64,000 nucleotides of DNA, taken from contig NZ_JAMXAY010000019.1 of assembly GCF_025460835.1 (NCBI RefSeq), positions 17,754 to 81,753 on the forward strand, read 5' to 3'. The notes beneath the pieces are model-generated. The model did not search any database and was not told where the DNA came from. It worked only from the letters and a program-made list of their open reading frames with translations. Positions 39,406 to 51,423 of the stretch are shown piece after piece (position 1 is the first letter of the stretch; each line of letters begins with the position of its first letter). The position numbers and the translations under genes are program-made. The DNA comes from Parapedobacter soli. GTDB lineage: Bacteria; Bacteroidota; Bacteroidia; Sphingobacteriales; Sphingobacteriaceae.

Positions 39406-40270
39406 CTAATTCCTCGCGGATTGTTTCTGCAAGCTGGCTGCTTGCTTCCGCTAAGGGGAGTCTTACCGTGGCGTCACAGATACCCAACTGGTGCAGCATT
39501 TCTTTCACTCCCGCGGGATTGCCCTCTGCAAAGCAGAGTTCCGTAATCCGGATCAACTTACTGTGTATCTTACGGGCTTCTACAAAGTTGTTTTCCAAAC
39601 AGAGCTTCGCCAATCGGGCTACGTCGGCCGGGAGGGCATTGGCCACGACCGATATGATGCCTGCGGCGCCCAGTGCCATCATAGGCAACGTGGCCGGGTC
39701 GTCGCCCGAGAGGAGTAGGAATGCCTCTGGCTTGTCGCGCATGATCTTGCTGAACTGATCGAAATTGCCGGAAGCTTCTTTCGTGGCCACGATGTTATCC
39801 ACCTCACGGGCCAGCCGTGCCGTGGTTTCGGGGCTTACGTTGCTGCCGGTGCGTCCGGGCACGTTATACAGGATGACAGGTAGGGGAGACGCTGCTGCCA
39901 CAGCTTTGTAATGCCGGTAAATACCTTCTTGTGTAGGCTTGTTGTAATAGGGGCTCACCGATAAGATAGCCATGTAACCGGGCTGGTCGAACGCCTTGAG
40001 GTTATGTATCACCTCTGCGGTATGGTTACCACCGATGCCGGCTACCAGCGGGAGCCGGCCACCCACCACCTCCGCGGTAAACTTCCATACGGCCTTTCGC
40101 TCATCTTGGGTAAGGGTTGCCGTCTCGCCGGTTGTGCCCAGCGAAACGAGGTAATCCATCCCGCCTTTGATCTGATGCTCGATAACCCGCTCCAGACCTT
40201 CAAAGTCGATACTTCCATCCGAATGGAATGGGGTAACCAATGCTACCCCTGCGCCGTATAGCTCGTTCAT
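39392..40270 (-). CDS. dapA: 4-hydroxy-tetrahydrodipicolinate synthase
   Basis: 292 residues, the standard length. It condenses pyruvate with aspartate semialdehyde in lysine and meso-diaminopimelate synthesis, feeding peptidoglycan. The Schiff-base Lys is in ATKEASG (~residue 163), the catalytic Tyr in LYNVPGRTG (~residue 135), and the substrate-binding SLGTTGET is at ~44. It is a class I aldolase TIM barrel, cytoplasmic. ATG at 40270. Its stop codon region overlaps the convergent GT2 gene by 14 bases. Confidence 0.96.
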   Translation of the reverse strand: MNELYGAGVALVTPFHSDGSIDFEGLERVIEHQIKGGMDYLVSLGTTGETATLTQDERKAVWKFTAEVVGGRLPLVAGIGGNHTAEVIHNLKAFDQPGYMAILSVSPYYNKPTQEGIYRHYKAVAAASPLPVILYNVPGRTGSNVSPETTARLAREVDNIVATKEASGNFDQFSKIMRDKPEAFLLLSGDDPATLPMMALGAAGIISVVANALPADVARLAKLCLENNFVEARKIHSKLIRITELCFAEGNPAGVKEMLHQLGICDATVRLPLAEASSQLAETIREELAKLS

Positions 40271-40303
40271 GCTATGTTTTAAATTAACTACTATTTAGGT
40301 GGG

Positions 40304-40311
40304 CAAAATTA
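40304..40311 (-). promoter_or_regulatory. Possible dapA -7 element
   Basis: TAATTTTG read on the minus strand from 40311 to 40304, about 34 bases before the dapA ATG. It matches TAnnTTTG, but no -33 TTG was found at the usual spacing. Confidence 0.4.
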
Positions 40312-40363
40312 GTGGAAATAAATGATTTTACCGCATCTTGTTTGCGAATCAAATAACTGCCCC

Positions 40364-43133
<2,770 letters not shown>

Positions 43134-43231
43134 GGTTTCACTTTTTTGGTTCAACAACGGATTGAAGAAATAACCTTATTTTACCGAAGATAACAACTAT
43201 TCCCACCAAAAGTTGGAGTGTAGCCGCTATT

Positions 43232-44269
43232 TTACAAAAAGCGCCGTGGGTCGAGCTTGCTGAAGACATGTTTTCCGTGTGCATAAAACGCCCAGATGAA
43301 GCTCCCGTGGTAGCGGCCGCGGAGGGGAGGAGGGGTGCCGGCATTGCGGCGCCGTTTCTTAGCCGTCTTGAAAATATCCATGAAAAACCGCTGGTGTGCT
43401 CGGCTGACCGCCCAAGCATCGCGGAACTTCCCCAGGGTCATAAAGTGGATCAGCGCAGCCAAATCAAACCACATGCGGGCAAAAATGACCCACAATGCCC
43501 GTGAGAACGACAGGTTCTTTTGCAGCATGAACAGGTTATTTCGGAAATTGAGGTACGTTTTCTGCGGGTTGCTCGCGGTTAATGTTCCACCACCGACATG
43601 GTAAATCACGGACTGCGGGCAATATCCGATGCGATAACCCGCTTTTTGGAGGCGCCAGCACAGGTCTACCTCTTCCATGTGCGCGAAGAAATCGGCATCA
43701 AATCCGCCCGAAAGCTCCCAATGCTGCTGCTTGACGAAAAATGCTGCGCCGCTGGCCCAGAATATGTCACACGGGTCGTCGTACTGCCCTTCGTCTTTTT
43801 CCAACACGTGCAGCATGCGCCCGCGGCAGAAAGGAAAACCGTAGCTATCGATGAATCCGCCGGCAGCACCAGCATACTCGAAATGGTCGCGGAGATAGTA
43901 CGATAGTACTTTGGGCTGGGCAACGGCCATATCAGGATTGTTCTCCAACATTTCTATCACCGGCCTAATCCAATCCGGAGGTACCTCCACATCCGAATTG
44001 AGTAATACGAAGTAATCGGCTTCTACCGATTTCAGCACTTCGTTATAACCACCGGCGAAGCCAAGGTTGCTTTCATTGCGTATGATGCGGATGGTGGGAT
44101 ATACCGTGCGTACAAATTCAACAGAATCGTCGGTCGAACCGTTGTCGCCGACGATGAATTCGATGTTCGGATAGTCACTATTATATACCGAAGGGAGAAA
44201 TTTTTCAAGGAAAAACCTTCCATTCCAATTGAGTATAACGACAGCTACTTTTGGGTACTGGTTCATCAT
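43232..44269 (-). CDS. Glycosyltransferase family 2, rhamnosyltransferase-like
   Basis: About 345 residues. GT-A signatures are VAVVILNWNGRFFLEKFLPS, FIVGDNGSTDDS, NESNLGFAGGYNEVL, FVLLNSDVEV (NSD metal site) and FFAHMEEVDLCWRLQKAGY. The C-terminal region after residue 270 is basic and hydrophobic, typical of membrane-associated GT2 enzymes. The ATG at 44269 forms an ATGA overlap with the stop of the LpxL-like gene, indicating translational coupling; a second ATG follows at 44266. The pairing with a lipid A acyltransferase suggests a role in lipopolysaccharide or cell-envelope glycolipid synthesis. Confidence 0.87.
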   Translation of the reverse strand: MMNQYPKVAVVILNWNGRFFLEKFLPSVYNSDYPNIEFIVGDNGSTDDSVEFVRTVYPTIRIIRNESNLGFAGGYNEVLKSVEADYFVLLNSDVEVPPDWIRPVIEMLENNPDMAVAQPKVLSYYLRDHFEYAGAAGGFIDSYGFPFCRGRMLHVLEKDEGQYDDPCDIFWASGAAFFVKQQHWELSGGFDADFFAHMEEVDLCWRLQKAGYRIGYCPQSVIYHVGGGTLTASNPQKTYLNFRNNLFMLQKNLSFSRALWVIFARMWFDLAALIHFMTLGKFRDAWAVSRAHQRFFMDIFKTAKKRRRNAGTPPPLRGRYHGSFIWAFYAHGKHVFSKLDPRRFL

Positions 44270-45138
44270 GTGACTCTCCTTTTCCAACGTCTGTGCGACC
44301 ACAACCATAGTTCGGGCTTGCGGCGAATGATGTCTTCCGTGAATTTATTGTGGATATCGGTGATGCCGTGCTCCGGTATCTCGGCGGGCTCTTCAACCAG
44401 TGTGGTGAATGTGCAGCAGTAATAGCCCCGCTTTATGCGGTCTATATGACAAAAGACGACGGGGAACCCGGTGGCTTTGGCAATTTTTTCGGCGCCTGTG
44501 TATACCGGCGTGTCTTGGTTGAGGAAGCGGATGAAGTAGTTTGAGCTGCTGCGCCCCGGCGTTTGGTCGGCTACAAACATGCTGACATGGGGGCGGTCTC
44601 TGAAGGCTGCAATTTTGCGTAGCGTCTGCTTCATGGGCACCATGATGGCTCCGAAGCGGCTCCTTATCGCGTTGTAAACGGTGTCTACGGCTTTGTTGCG
44701 CAGCGGCTTGTAAATAATCAGTGTGGGGTGTTCGTTAAATAAACTCAGCCTGTGGATTCCCAGCTCCCAGTTGCCATAGTGGGCGGTGACACCGATGACC
44801 CCCTTGCCGGCACGGAGGTGGCGATTAAGTTCTTCGGTCTGTTGGAGCGTTATCCGTTTCTCTACGGCAGCTGCCGAGATGCTGCGCATTTTGATGGCCT
44901 CTACCAGCAGGTCTGGTAGGAACCGGTAAAATTTTTTGGCGATCTCCAGCCGTTCGTTCTCACTTTTCTCCGGGAATGCATTCTGTAGGTTTTTGAAAAC
45001 CACCTCTTTACGGTAGCCGATGATGTGGTAAAGCAGGACATAGCCTAAATCAGACAGGATATACAGTGCCCAGAATGGCAGCAGCGAGAGCAGATAAATA
45101 AAAAAAGACAAGACGGAAACACGTCGCATGTTGGCCAT
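44266..45138 (-). CDS. Lipid A biosynthesis acyltransferase (LpxL/HtrB family)
   Basis: About 290 residues. An N-terminal membrane anchor (FFIYLLSLLPFWALYILSDL) is followed by the acyltransferase HX4E motif in HYGNWE (~residue 125) and a second conserved block FVADQTPGR. The family transfers a secondary acyl chain from acyl-ACP to lipid A precursors at the inner membrane. The ATG at 45138 is preferred over an upstream TTG (45159) because the latter would overlap the predicted -7 element. It overlaps the downstream GT2 start by four bases. Confidence 0.9.
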   Translation of the reverse strand: MANMRRVSVLSFFIYLLSLLPFWALYILSDLGYVLLYHIIGYRKEVVFKNLQNAFPEKSENERLEIAKKFYRFLPDLLVEAIKMRSISAAAVEKRITLQQTEELNRHLRAGKGVIGVTAHYGNWELGIHRLSLFNEHPTLIIYKPLRNKAVDTVYNAIRSRFGAIMVPMKQTLRKIAAFRDRPHVSMFVADQTPGRSSSNYFIRFLNQDTPVYTGAEKIAKATGFPVVFCHIDRIKRGYYCCTFTTLVEEPAEIPEHGITDIHNKFTEDIIRRKPELWLWSHRRWKRRVT

Positions 45139-45156
45139 TGATGATGCACGAAACCG

Positions 45157-45187
45157 CAAACTTAGATAAAGTTACGTTTAAATGCAA
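45157..45187 (-). promoter_or_regulatory. Bacteroidota promoter for acyltransferase gene
   Basis: Minus strand: TTG at 45187-45185, 20 bases, then TAAGTTTG from 45164 to 45157. This is a complete -33/-7 pair, with the predicted transcription start about 15 bases before the ATG at 45138. Confidence 0.65.
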
Positions 45188-45267
45188 TTTAATAGCACGA
45201 CATAAAAAGAATGTTCCACTTGATTTTTTGACTACTTTTACCGCATAAATTGATATTGTTGCAATAG

Positions 45268-45879
45268 ATGGACAATCCGCTTATTTTACCAGCTTGTTAT
45301 CTGCCTCCCGTTTCTTATTTCGGGGTGCTGTACGCGATGCCGGCACCGATATTGCTCGAACGGCATGAGCACTTCCCGAAACAAACTTACAGGAACCGGG
45401 CATCCATTTGCTCGGCCAACGGCAAGCTGGATTTGATTATCCCGGTACAGCATGGCAGCAGAAACCACACGGCCATGAAAGACGTACGGATCAGTTATGG
45501 GGCCGACTGGCAGCGCCTGCATTGGACAAGCCTGCAGACCGCCTACCGCAGCTCTGCCTATTTTGAATATTACGAAGATGACTTTGCTCCGTTTTATCAC
45601 CAGCGGTTCGAATGGCTCTTTGATTTTAATGAAGCCCAATTGGCGGTATTGCTCCGGTTATTGAAAATCGAAAAGGAAATTGGCCATACCACGGGTTACC
45701 GTGATGACTACCCGCCGGCAACGGATTTCCGGCAGGCTATTCATCCTAAAAGGACGACGCCGGGCCACGATAGCAAGCCCTACTACCAGGTGTTTGAGGC
45801 CAGGCACGGCTTTATCGCTGACTTGAGTATTGTGGATTTGCTTTTCAACCACGGGCCGCAAAGTAGGGGGTATCTTTAA
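45268..45879 (+). CDS. WbqC-like family protein
   Basis: 203 residues. It shows the WbqC pattern: ACYLPPVSYFGVLY at the N-terminus, ERHEHFPKQTYRNRASICSANGKLDLIIPV, HTAMKDVRISYGADWQRLHW and SAYFEYYEDDF. The family occurs in Bacteroidota and in O-antigen loci; its biochemical role is not established. It has no signal peptide. Its 3' end lies 11 bases before the next gene's ATG at 45890, suggesting one transcript. Confidence 0.85.
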   Translation: MDNPLILPACYLPPVSYFGVLYAMPAPILLERHEHFPKQTYRNRASICSANGKLDLIIPVQHGSRNHTAMKDVRISYGADWQRLHWTSLQTAYRSSAYFEYYEDDFAPFYHQRFEWLFDFNEAQLAVLLRLLKIEKEIGHTTGYRDDYPPATDFRQAIHPKRTTPGHDSKPYYQVFEARHGFIADLSIVDLLFNHGPQSRGYL

Positions 45880-45889
45880 TATCAAGGTT

Positions 45890-46552
45890 ATGGAAATAAT
45901 GCGTAGGTATTACTTGTTTTTTGTGGCGCTGCTATCCGTTGGGAGTGCAGCGGCCCAGTCCAGTACGGACTCGTTGCACCTCAGTAAGGTTTACGTAACC
46001 AGCGGAATGGGGTGGGGGTTTGCATTAGGCGAAACCAGCGATGTGCTGCAAGCCAAGTTTTCCAATAGCCTGGGGTTGGACATCTCGTTGGCAAACCCTC
46101 ATTATTTTTTATATCCCTCCTTAGACTTCCTGACATTCCGATACAACCAACAGCTGCACGATTCTGATTATGAGTATGATTTGGACCATGGGCGCAGCAA
46201 CTTCTATAACCTTAATCTGGCGGGTGGTATCCGTAAGCAACTGGATAAGCTGAATATTTACGCTTTTGCCGGGCCCGGTATAGGTGTGGTGGTGGAGCCG
46301 CGCGCAGCCGTTTCATCGACTGCCAGCCGGGTAACCATCGAGACGGCTACCCATCTTACGCCTACATTTCGCGGGGGCATAGGTGCCGATTATAAAATCG
46401 GCGGCTTTTTCCTGTTTATAGAAATGGGGTGGCTGCATAATTTCCGGAAAATGCAACAGCGTCCCGTCAATGTGCTGCCGGTATATGGCGGGCTGAAAAC
46501 CGATGTAACCAAACTAAAGGATAATGTAGCGCGGGTAATCGGGATCGAGTAG
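45890..46552 (+). CDS. Outer-membrane beta-barrel protein (PorT-like)
   Basis: About 220 residues from the ATG at 45890; a second ATG at 45899 gives a tighter signal peptide (MRRYYLFFVALLSVGSAAAQ). The mature part alternates aromatic/hydrophobic and polar residues with Gly turns (VTSGMGWGFALG, FYNLNLAGGIRKQL, IYAFAGPGIGVVVE, TFRGGIGADYKIGGFFLFIEMGW), as in small outer-membrane barrels of Bacteroidota. It follows the WbqC-like gene closely. Its stop abuts the convergent 46553 gene. Confidence 0.72.
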   Translation: MEIMRRYYLFFVALLSVGSAAAQSSTDSLHLSKVYVTSGMGWGFALGETSDVLQAKFSNSLGLDISLANPHYFLYPSLDFLTFRYNQQLHDSDYEYDLDHGRSNFYNLNLAGGIRKQLDKLNIYAFAGPGIGVVVEPRAAVSSTASRVTIETATHLTPTFRGGIGADYKIGGFFLFIEMGWLHNFRKMQQRPVNVLPVYGGLKTDVTKLKDNVARVIGIE

Positions 46553-47197
46553 CTATTTTGCCGAAATACTCAGCTCAACCACTTCCACATCAATGGAGTT
46601 GAACAGCTTGTGTGATGACTGTATCTCCGCCTCGGGCTTGATTTCATCTAACGTACGGACATCAACACCCCGTTGTTTCACGATGTCGAACTTGCCACCC
46701 AAGCACGGATAATTGGTTTCGATATCGCCACCGTTGAACCCGCGTATGATGGCAAACCCGTCAATGCTGTTGTAGAAGTTTGTCATTGTTACGGGCATAA
46801 AGTTATTGTACTGTTTTACCTCATCAAGCGTAGACCCTACGCGTAGCCCTTCAGCGGTCTGGTAGGGGCCGAAATTGTTCGCGACGGCAATTTTTGTGAT
46901 GGTGGTATAGGGTTCTTGGCTTTCTGCCCAGTAAACGGTAATCTCCTCGGCCTCATTGGGGAACACTTTGGTGGTGTGTACGGTTTGGCCATTCACATCA
47001 GCAGTTCCATTTTCAAGGTTAGTGGCCCCCACAGCGCTATCTAAAGCGGCGTACGAGTAATTCATCTTTACGGGACCGATGCCGTCACAGGTAATGGCGT
47101 TGGGGTCGGCCGCGGGGACTTCTTCGTGTTGTTTCTGGGGTTGTTGGCATGCTGTGGCGATGAAGGTTACAAAGACCGTATACAGTAATTTATTCAT
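46553..47197 (-). CDS. Putative lipoprotein, unknown function
   Basis: 214 residues. The signal peptide ends in IATAC, a plausible lipobox, followed by a Gln/Glu-rich linker. The central part (GLRVGSTLDEVKQYNN) resembles short beta-rich domains in which a loop binds or gates a ligand, but I do not recognise a family. It is on the same strand as the NlpC/P60 gene, 78 bases upstream, and may be cotranscribed. Confidence 0.65.
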   Translation of the reverse strand: MNKLLYTVFVTFIATACQQPQKQHEEVPAADPNAITCDGIGPVKMNYSYAALDSAVGATNLENGTADVNGQTVHTTKVFPNEAEEITVYWAESQEPYTTITKIAVANNFGPYQTAEGLRVGSTLDEVKQYNNFMPVTMTNFYNSIDGFAIIRGFNGGDIETNYPCLGGKFDIVKQRGVDVRTLDEIKPEAEIQSSHKLFNSIDVEVVELSISAK

Positions 47198-47275
47198 GAC
47201 TCGATAGTTAATGTTTGCGAGGGCTAAACTAATGAAAGCACCGTAGCTTTCAAAATGGAGGGTGTGTCTTTTATG

Positions 47276-47896
47276 CTAATTGATGGTTCCGGCGCGCGTG
47301 AAATATTTATAATACCATGAGTCGTGGAGATCGCTGATGATGACACCTTTGCTGGTGGATACATGCACGAATTTGTTGTTGTGGAGGTAAATCCCCACGT
47401 GATCGATATCCCTGCGGCCAAACGAGAAAAATACGAGGTCGCCCTCCCGCAGTTGCCGCTCATACTTTCGCTTGACGCGTTGGGCCATGTCTCTGGATGC
47501 TCTCGGTACCGACTTGCCATATACTTCTTTCATGACGAGACCTACAAAAGCCGAGCAGTCCAGTCCACGGTGGGTAGTCCCGCCGGTGCGGTGCGGCACA
47601 CCCATCCAGTCGTCGATGAACTGGTAGAGTTCGGGACGGTTCAGGTCACGGGCATCTACCCCTAATACCGAGGCATAGCTTTCGAGCAATTGTTTCCCCG
47701 CCCGCACGTCTCGCGGCGCGGATGAGGCATCGGTAATAATCGTCCCTTTCGATGTGTGCTTCCGTGAAACGGGTGCGTGTGCCTTATCAGGCGGGAGAGC
47801 GTTCTTGCGGGTTAGGCATCCAGTCAGGGTGAACATGGCTGCCAACAGACAGCAGAGGAGACCGACGGGAACCCGGGATGTTGCTTGTGAGCTCAT
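47276..47896 (-). CDS. NlpC/P60 family cell-wall hydrolase (lipoprotein)
   Basis: 206 residues. The signal ends in LTGC (lipobox Cys ~27). The C-terminal C40 peptidase domain has the catalytic Cys in HRGLDCSAFVGLV (~residue 114), the His in DHVGIYL (~166) and a further His in KFVHVS. It should cleave peptidoglycan stem peptides in the periplasm. It resembles Spr/MepS-type enzymes. ATG at 47896; the opposite-strand gene starts 223 bases away. Confidence 0.92.
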   Translation of the reverse strand: MSSQATSRVPVGLLCCLLAAMFTLTGCLTRKNALPPDKAHAPVSRKHTSKGTIITDASSAPRDVRAGKQLLESYASVLGVDARDLNRPELYQFIDDWMGVPHRTGGTTHRGLDCSAFVGLVMKEVYGKSVPRASRDMAQRVKRKYERQLREGDLVFFSFGRRDIDHVGIYLHNNKFVHVSTSKGVIISDLHDSWYYKYFTRAGTIN

Positions 47897-47982
47897 TGTA
47901 TGGGACTAAGGTACATATTCTGTTCAATTATATGCGTAAATTCCAGCATGATTGTATGGCTAACGTATGGATGGCGTTGTTA

Positions 47983-48058
47983 GTGTAGTGAAAAGGCTAC
48001 GTATTTGATTTTTTACGTGTAGCGGCTGTACAACATCTTATAATCATAGATATCTTCG
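47983..48058 (+). promoter_or_regulatory. Weaker palindrome plus near-consensus -7 for 48120 gene
   Basis: GTGTAG-TGAAAAGG-CTACGT at 47983-48002 keeps the TGTAG/CTAC core of the shared repeat. TATCTTCG at 48051-48058 matches TAnnTTTG except for one base. The centre-to-element distance is again exactly 58.5. The predicted leader is about 57 bases. The rest of the 223-base gap shows nothing else recognisable. Confidence 0.55.
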
Positions 48059-48119
48059 CGTATTATAATTGGAGACCATGGCTTAAATTAAAATTCCTTT
48101 AACATATAGTTAACAACCT

Positions 48120-50507
48120 ATGGTGCGCAACTATTTGATTTGTATTGCTCTGTTAATAGGCAGCCTTCTGACTAAGGCCGATCCCGTCGAGATAAGATAT
48201 TATGCGCCGAGTGCCACGCATGTAACCATGGTTTGGGGGATAAATTATTGGAATTTAGCTGAAAATAAACCGGTTGGTACAACTATTCAGGATAAAGTGA
48301 TGTACTCACCTATGGTTAAGGATGGAGATGATTACGTTTTAAAACTCGATATTCCAGATAGTTGCTCCATTGAATATATGTTTCAATTTGAAAAAGAGCA
48401 ACGCTTTTTCCTTACAACAACGCATGTAGAGTATTGGGACTATAACCAACTGGCAAATGAGCGTTTTTACCAAAGCAAAAGTGATGGTAAGGTCGTGACG
48501 GTGTCAACCGATATTAGTAAATTGAAACCTTACAAGTACGTTTCTCTACTCAAATATTCGGTCTTGTGTTTTTTAATTTTTTCTACGCTGGCATTACTTC
48601 TTTTTTTTACTGAAAAATTTATTCTAAAAAAAACGTCCGAGCCGCTCAATCCGGTGGCCTTATTTTTTGCAATTCCTATTACGCTTTTAGTTATATCAAT
48701 GGTAATTAGAATAATAATCATTGATGAGTTAGGCCGATTCTTAGTTTCGCCGCTAATTGGTTTACAGTTATTATTAAAAGCTTGCCTGCAGGATTTTATA
48801 TATACCGCTATATTGACCGGCGTATTTGGGGTTTTATTTCTTATAAAAAAGAATAACCCGCGTCCGGTATTATGGATGTTTGCGGGTTTTGCAGTCCTGT
48901 CTATAATCATAGGAGCAGCGAACATCAAAATAACAGAGCTGTTGGGAATGCCTTTTAACTACAGGTGGCTATATTATTCTGATTTTTTAATGAGCTCTGA
49001 TGCATCGAGGGCCATAAGCGGTCATATTGATAGCAGTTTGTTACTTGCGTATTTAATTATGGTTGTTGCCGCAATCCCAGTAGTTTGGCTTCTCTACCGA
49101 TTATTGTCGCAGCGTCCATTTATCACAACGCTATTTTTAATACTAGCTTTTAGCACCGCTAGTTTTACCAAAACCAATTTGACACTCGATACTGGAAAAA
49201 CGGAAAATCCTGTTCTTTACTTTGTTTCCTCCTTATTTGAACAAAATGGTCTGCCGGCCATCTATAATAAAAACATCGACATTGGTCAATTTACCAAGAA
49301 GAATGAGAATGTTTTAGAAACACAATATGCAGCAGTATTTAATGAACACGACATAGAGAATGTTATCATTTTTATAATGGAATCGGCATCGGCTGAATGC
49401 ATCACCCCCTACAATCCTAACTATCAATCCACACCATTCCTTGATTCCATTACGCATTCAGCTGTATTATTTGAAACGGCCTATGCCCACGCTCCTGCAA
49501 CAAATAAATCGATGGTATCTCTTCTTTGTGGTAGTTACCCTTACCTATCTTATAAGTCCATCACAGCAGAAAAGCCTACTATTAAATGGCCGTCAATCAC
49601 TTCGGAGCTCAAAAAGTCAGGGTATAGAACTTCATTTTTTAACTCAGGTGACAATCGTTTTCAGGGAGCCGATTCTTTTCTAGCATCTAGAGATATAGAT
49701 AATATACAGGATTTCAGACAGAATTCTTGCGACGTACCTGTCTTTTCGAACCCCAAATATGCGGATGAAAATCTTGATGGGATGAGTGATGCCTGCCTGC
49801 CTATCGTGTTTTTTGACTGGTTGGAAAGAGATCAATCTGGCCCGTTTTTCTCAATGATGTGGACCTACCAATCACACTATCCTTATTACACAACAAATGA
49901 AAGAATAAATTTCAATACCAATAACGAGTCGAAAGAAAGGTACCTGAATGCGTTACATGATGGAGACAAGACATTGCGGGAGTTGGTAGCGGGGTTAAAA
50001 GAAAGAAATCTCCTGAATTCGACCCTTATTGTTGTTTTAGGGGATCACGGCGAAGCTTTCGGCCAACATGGACAGACTTCGCATGCAGGGGGAATATTTG
50101 AAGAGAACCTTCGCATTCCTTTAATTTTCATTAATCCCCGGCTTTTTAATGGCGAACGACGAACCACGGTGGCGGGTATTAGTGATGTGGCACCCACGAT
50201 TTTTTCTATTTTAAAGAAACCCATTCCAAATGAGTGGCAAGGAGAAAATTTATTCAGTAAAAACAGAAGGGAAAAAGTGTATTTTTTTACTCCATATTCA
50301 GATTGGCTTTTCGGCTGCAGGGAAGGCGATTATAAGCTTATTTACAATGCGACGACTAACGCGTCTTATTTATATAATTTAAAAACAGATCCAGGTGAAA
50401 CGGTGAATATTGCTGGTAACCAACGAGATTATACGGAGCGATTAACTAACGATTTAAGCGCGTGGATCGAATATCAGAAACAGCATGTAAATTCATACTT
50501 GAAGTAA
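48120..50507 (+). CDS. Sulfatase-fold membrane transferase (LTA-synthase/phosphoethanolamine-transferase-like)
   Basis: 795 residues. A signal-like N-terminus is followed by a ~110-residue beta-rich domain (PVEIRYYAPSATHVTMVWGI) that resembles an E-set/CBM48-type module. Several membrane helices follow (about residues 140-350), then a sulfatase-fold catalytic domain from VIIFIMESASAE (~420). The nucleophile region is APATNKSMVSLLCGSYPY and the metal-binding motif VVLGDHGEAFGQHG lies at ~640. Enzymes of this type move phosphoglycerol or phosphoethanolamine groups onto envelope glycans outside the inner membrane. The N-terminal extra domain is unusual. A shared-type palindrome upstream ties it to the NRPS regulon; the Wzm/Wzt operon follows with its own promoter. 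Confidence 0.8.
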   Translation: MVRNYLICIALLIGSLLTKADPVEIRYYAPSATHVTMVWGINYWNLAENKPVGTTIQDKVMYSPMVKDGDDYVLKLDIPDSCSIEYMFQFEKEQRFFLTTTHVEYWDYNQLANERFYQSKSDGKVVTVSTDISKLKPYKYVSLLKYSVLCFLIFSTLALLLFFTEKFILKKTSEPLNPVALFFAIPITLLVISMVIRIIIIDELGRFLVSPLIGLQLLLKACLQDFIYTAILTGVFGVLFLIKKNNPRPVLWMFAGFAVLSIIIGAANIKITELLGMPFNYRWLYYSDFLMSSDASRAISGHIDSSLLLAYLIMVVAAIPVVWLLYRLLSQRPFITTLFLILAFSTASFTKTNLTLDTGKTENPVLYFVSSLFEQNGLPAIYNKNIDIGQFTKKNENVLETQYAAVFNEHDIENVIIFIMESASAECITPYNPNYQSTPFLDSITHSAVLFETAYAHAPATNKSMVSLLCGSYPYLSYKSITAEKPTIKWPSITSELKKSGYRTSFFNSGDNRFQGADSFLASRDIDNIQDFRQNSCDVPVFSNPKYADENLDGMSDACLPIVFFDWLERDQSGPFFSMMWTYQSHYPYYTTNERINFNTNNESKERYLNALHDGDKTLRELVAGLKERNLLNSTLIVVLGDHGEAFGQHGQTSHAGGIFEENLRIPLIFINPRLFNGERRTTVAGISDVAPTIFSILKKPIPNEWQGENLFSKNRREKVYFFTPYSDWLFGCREGDYKLIYNATTNASYLYNLKTDPGETVNIAGNQRDYTERLTNDLSAWIEYQKQHVNSYLK

Positions 50508-50528
50508 CCTGATCTAATAATACGTTTG
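50499..50528 (+). promoter_or_regulatory. Canonical Bacteroidota promoter for Wzm/Wzt operon
   Basis: TTG at 50499-50501, 19 bases, then TACGTTTG at 50521-50528. The -33 overlaps the end of the 48120 gene. The predicted start of transcription is about 55 bases before the ATG at 50587. No TTGTAG palindrome is present at the regulon distance. Confidence 0.7.
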
Positions 50529-50586
50529 TATGCTGAAACATTAAATCGTCAGCTATTCGGCCTGTAAATTGAAAAAATAGAGAACA

Positions 50587-51417
50587 ATGTGGGATTGGGA
50601 AGTTAAAAGAAAGCAACGTTGGTTTCGGCTGGGAATCCGCGAATTATTCCATTACAAAGACCTGATTCTCCGGTTTTCCAAGCGGGATTTGCTTGCTGGC
50701 TATCAACAGACTTTGATAGGGCCCCTTTGGATAATTATACAGCCTTTGCTCACGACGTTGACCTACGTGCTGATTTTTTCCCGGGTTGCGCGTATTGGTA
50801 CTGATGGTGTCCCGCCTCTTTTATTTTATTTACCGGGTATTATCTTGTGGAATTATTTTTCAGAATGCTTGAATAGCACGATGAACACGTTTCAGCATAA
50901 TGCGCATATCTTCAACAAGGTTTTTTTTCCAAGATTAACTGTACCGGTAAGCCAGGTGCTGACCAGCAGCTTCCGGATGATGATTCAGTTGCTGATCTTT
51001 TTCATCATTTACGGTATTTATATGTTTAATTATGACCTCAGTGTAAACAGCGCAACGCTACTGCTTCCCGTCAGCTTACTGTTGTGTGCAGGCTTTGCTC
51101 TGGGCGCTGGTTTGATTATCAGTATAGCGACAGCGAAATACAAAGACCTGGATGCGGTGGTGCAATTTGCGTTGCGCCTATTCATGTTCGCGGCACCGGT
51201 GGTGTATTCGAGTACCATTATTCCAGAGGAATGGAAATGGCTGTTTTGGCTGAATCCGCTTACACCCGCTATTGAAACAGTTCGGTATGCTTTTTTTGGG
51301 TCTCCAGCATTGTCTTGGTCGGCCCTTTTAATTTCGATGACTAGTGTTATGTTTCTGCTCGTTATTGGTTTGGTTGTTTTTAAACGAAACGAAGTACGGG
51401 TAATGGATACAATATAA
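50587..51417 (+). CDS. wzm: Polysaccharide ABC transporter permease (Wzm)
   Basis: 276 residues with six hydrophobic segments. LLAGYQQTLIGPLWIIIQPLL and the run KVFFPRLTVPVSQVLTSSFR are characteristic of the ABC-2 permease that exports O-antigen or teichoic-type polymers (Wzm/TagG family). The ATPase partner follows 6 bases later. It should form the inner-membrane channel for a completed, undecaprenyl-linked glycan. ATG at 50587. Confidence 0.93.
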   Translation: MWDWEVKRKQRWFRLGIRELFHYKDLILRFSKRDLLAGYQQTLIGPLWIIIQPLLTTLTYVLIFSRVARIGTDGVPPLLFYLPGIILWNYFSECLNSTMNTFQHNAHIFNKVFFPRLTVPVSQVLTSSFRMMIQLLIFFIIYGIYMFNYDLSVNSATLLLPVSLLLCAGFALGAGLIISIATAKYKDLDAVVQFALRLFMFAAPVVYSSTIIPEEWKWLFWLNPLTPAIETVRYAFFGSPALSWSALLISMTSVMFLLVIGLVVFKRNEVRVMDTI

Positions 51418-51423
51418 AAGACC

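Noticed and set aside
43218..43237. GTGTAG-CCGCTATT-TTACAA, similar to the shared palindrome
   Set aside because: Two arm mismatches, it overlaps the end of the 43232 glycosyltransferase gene, and there is no -7 element at 58.5 or 68.5 bases on either strand.
48017..48033. GTGTAG followed by TACAA near 48030
   Set aside because: The arms are three bases too close compared with the shared repeat; the copy at 47983 fits the spacing, this one does not.
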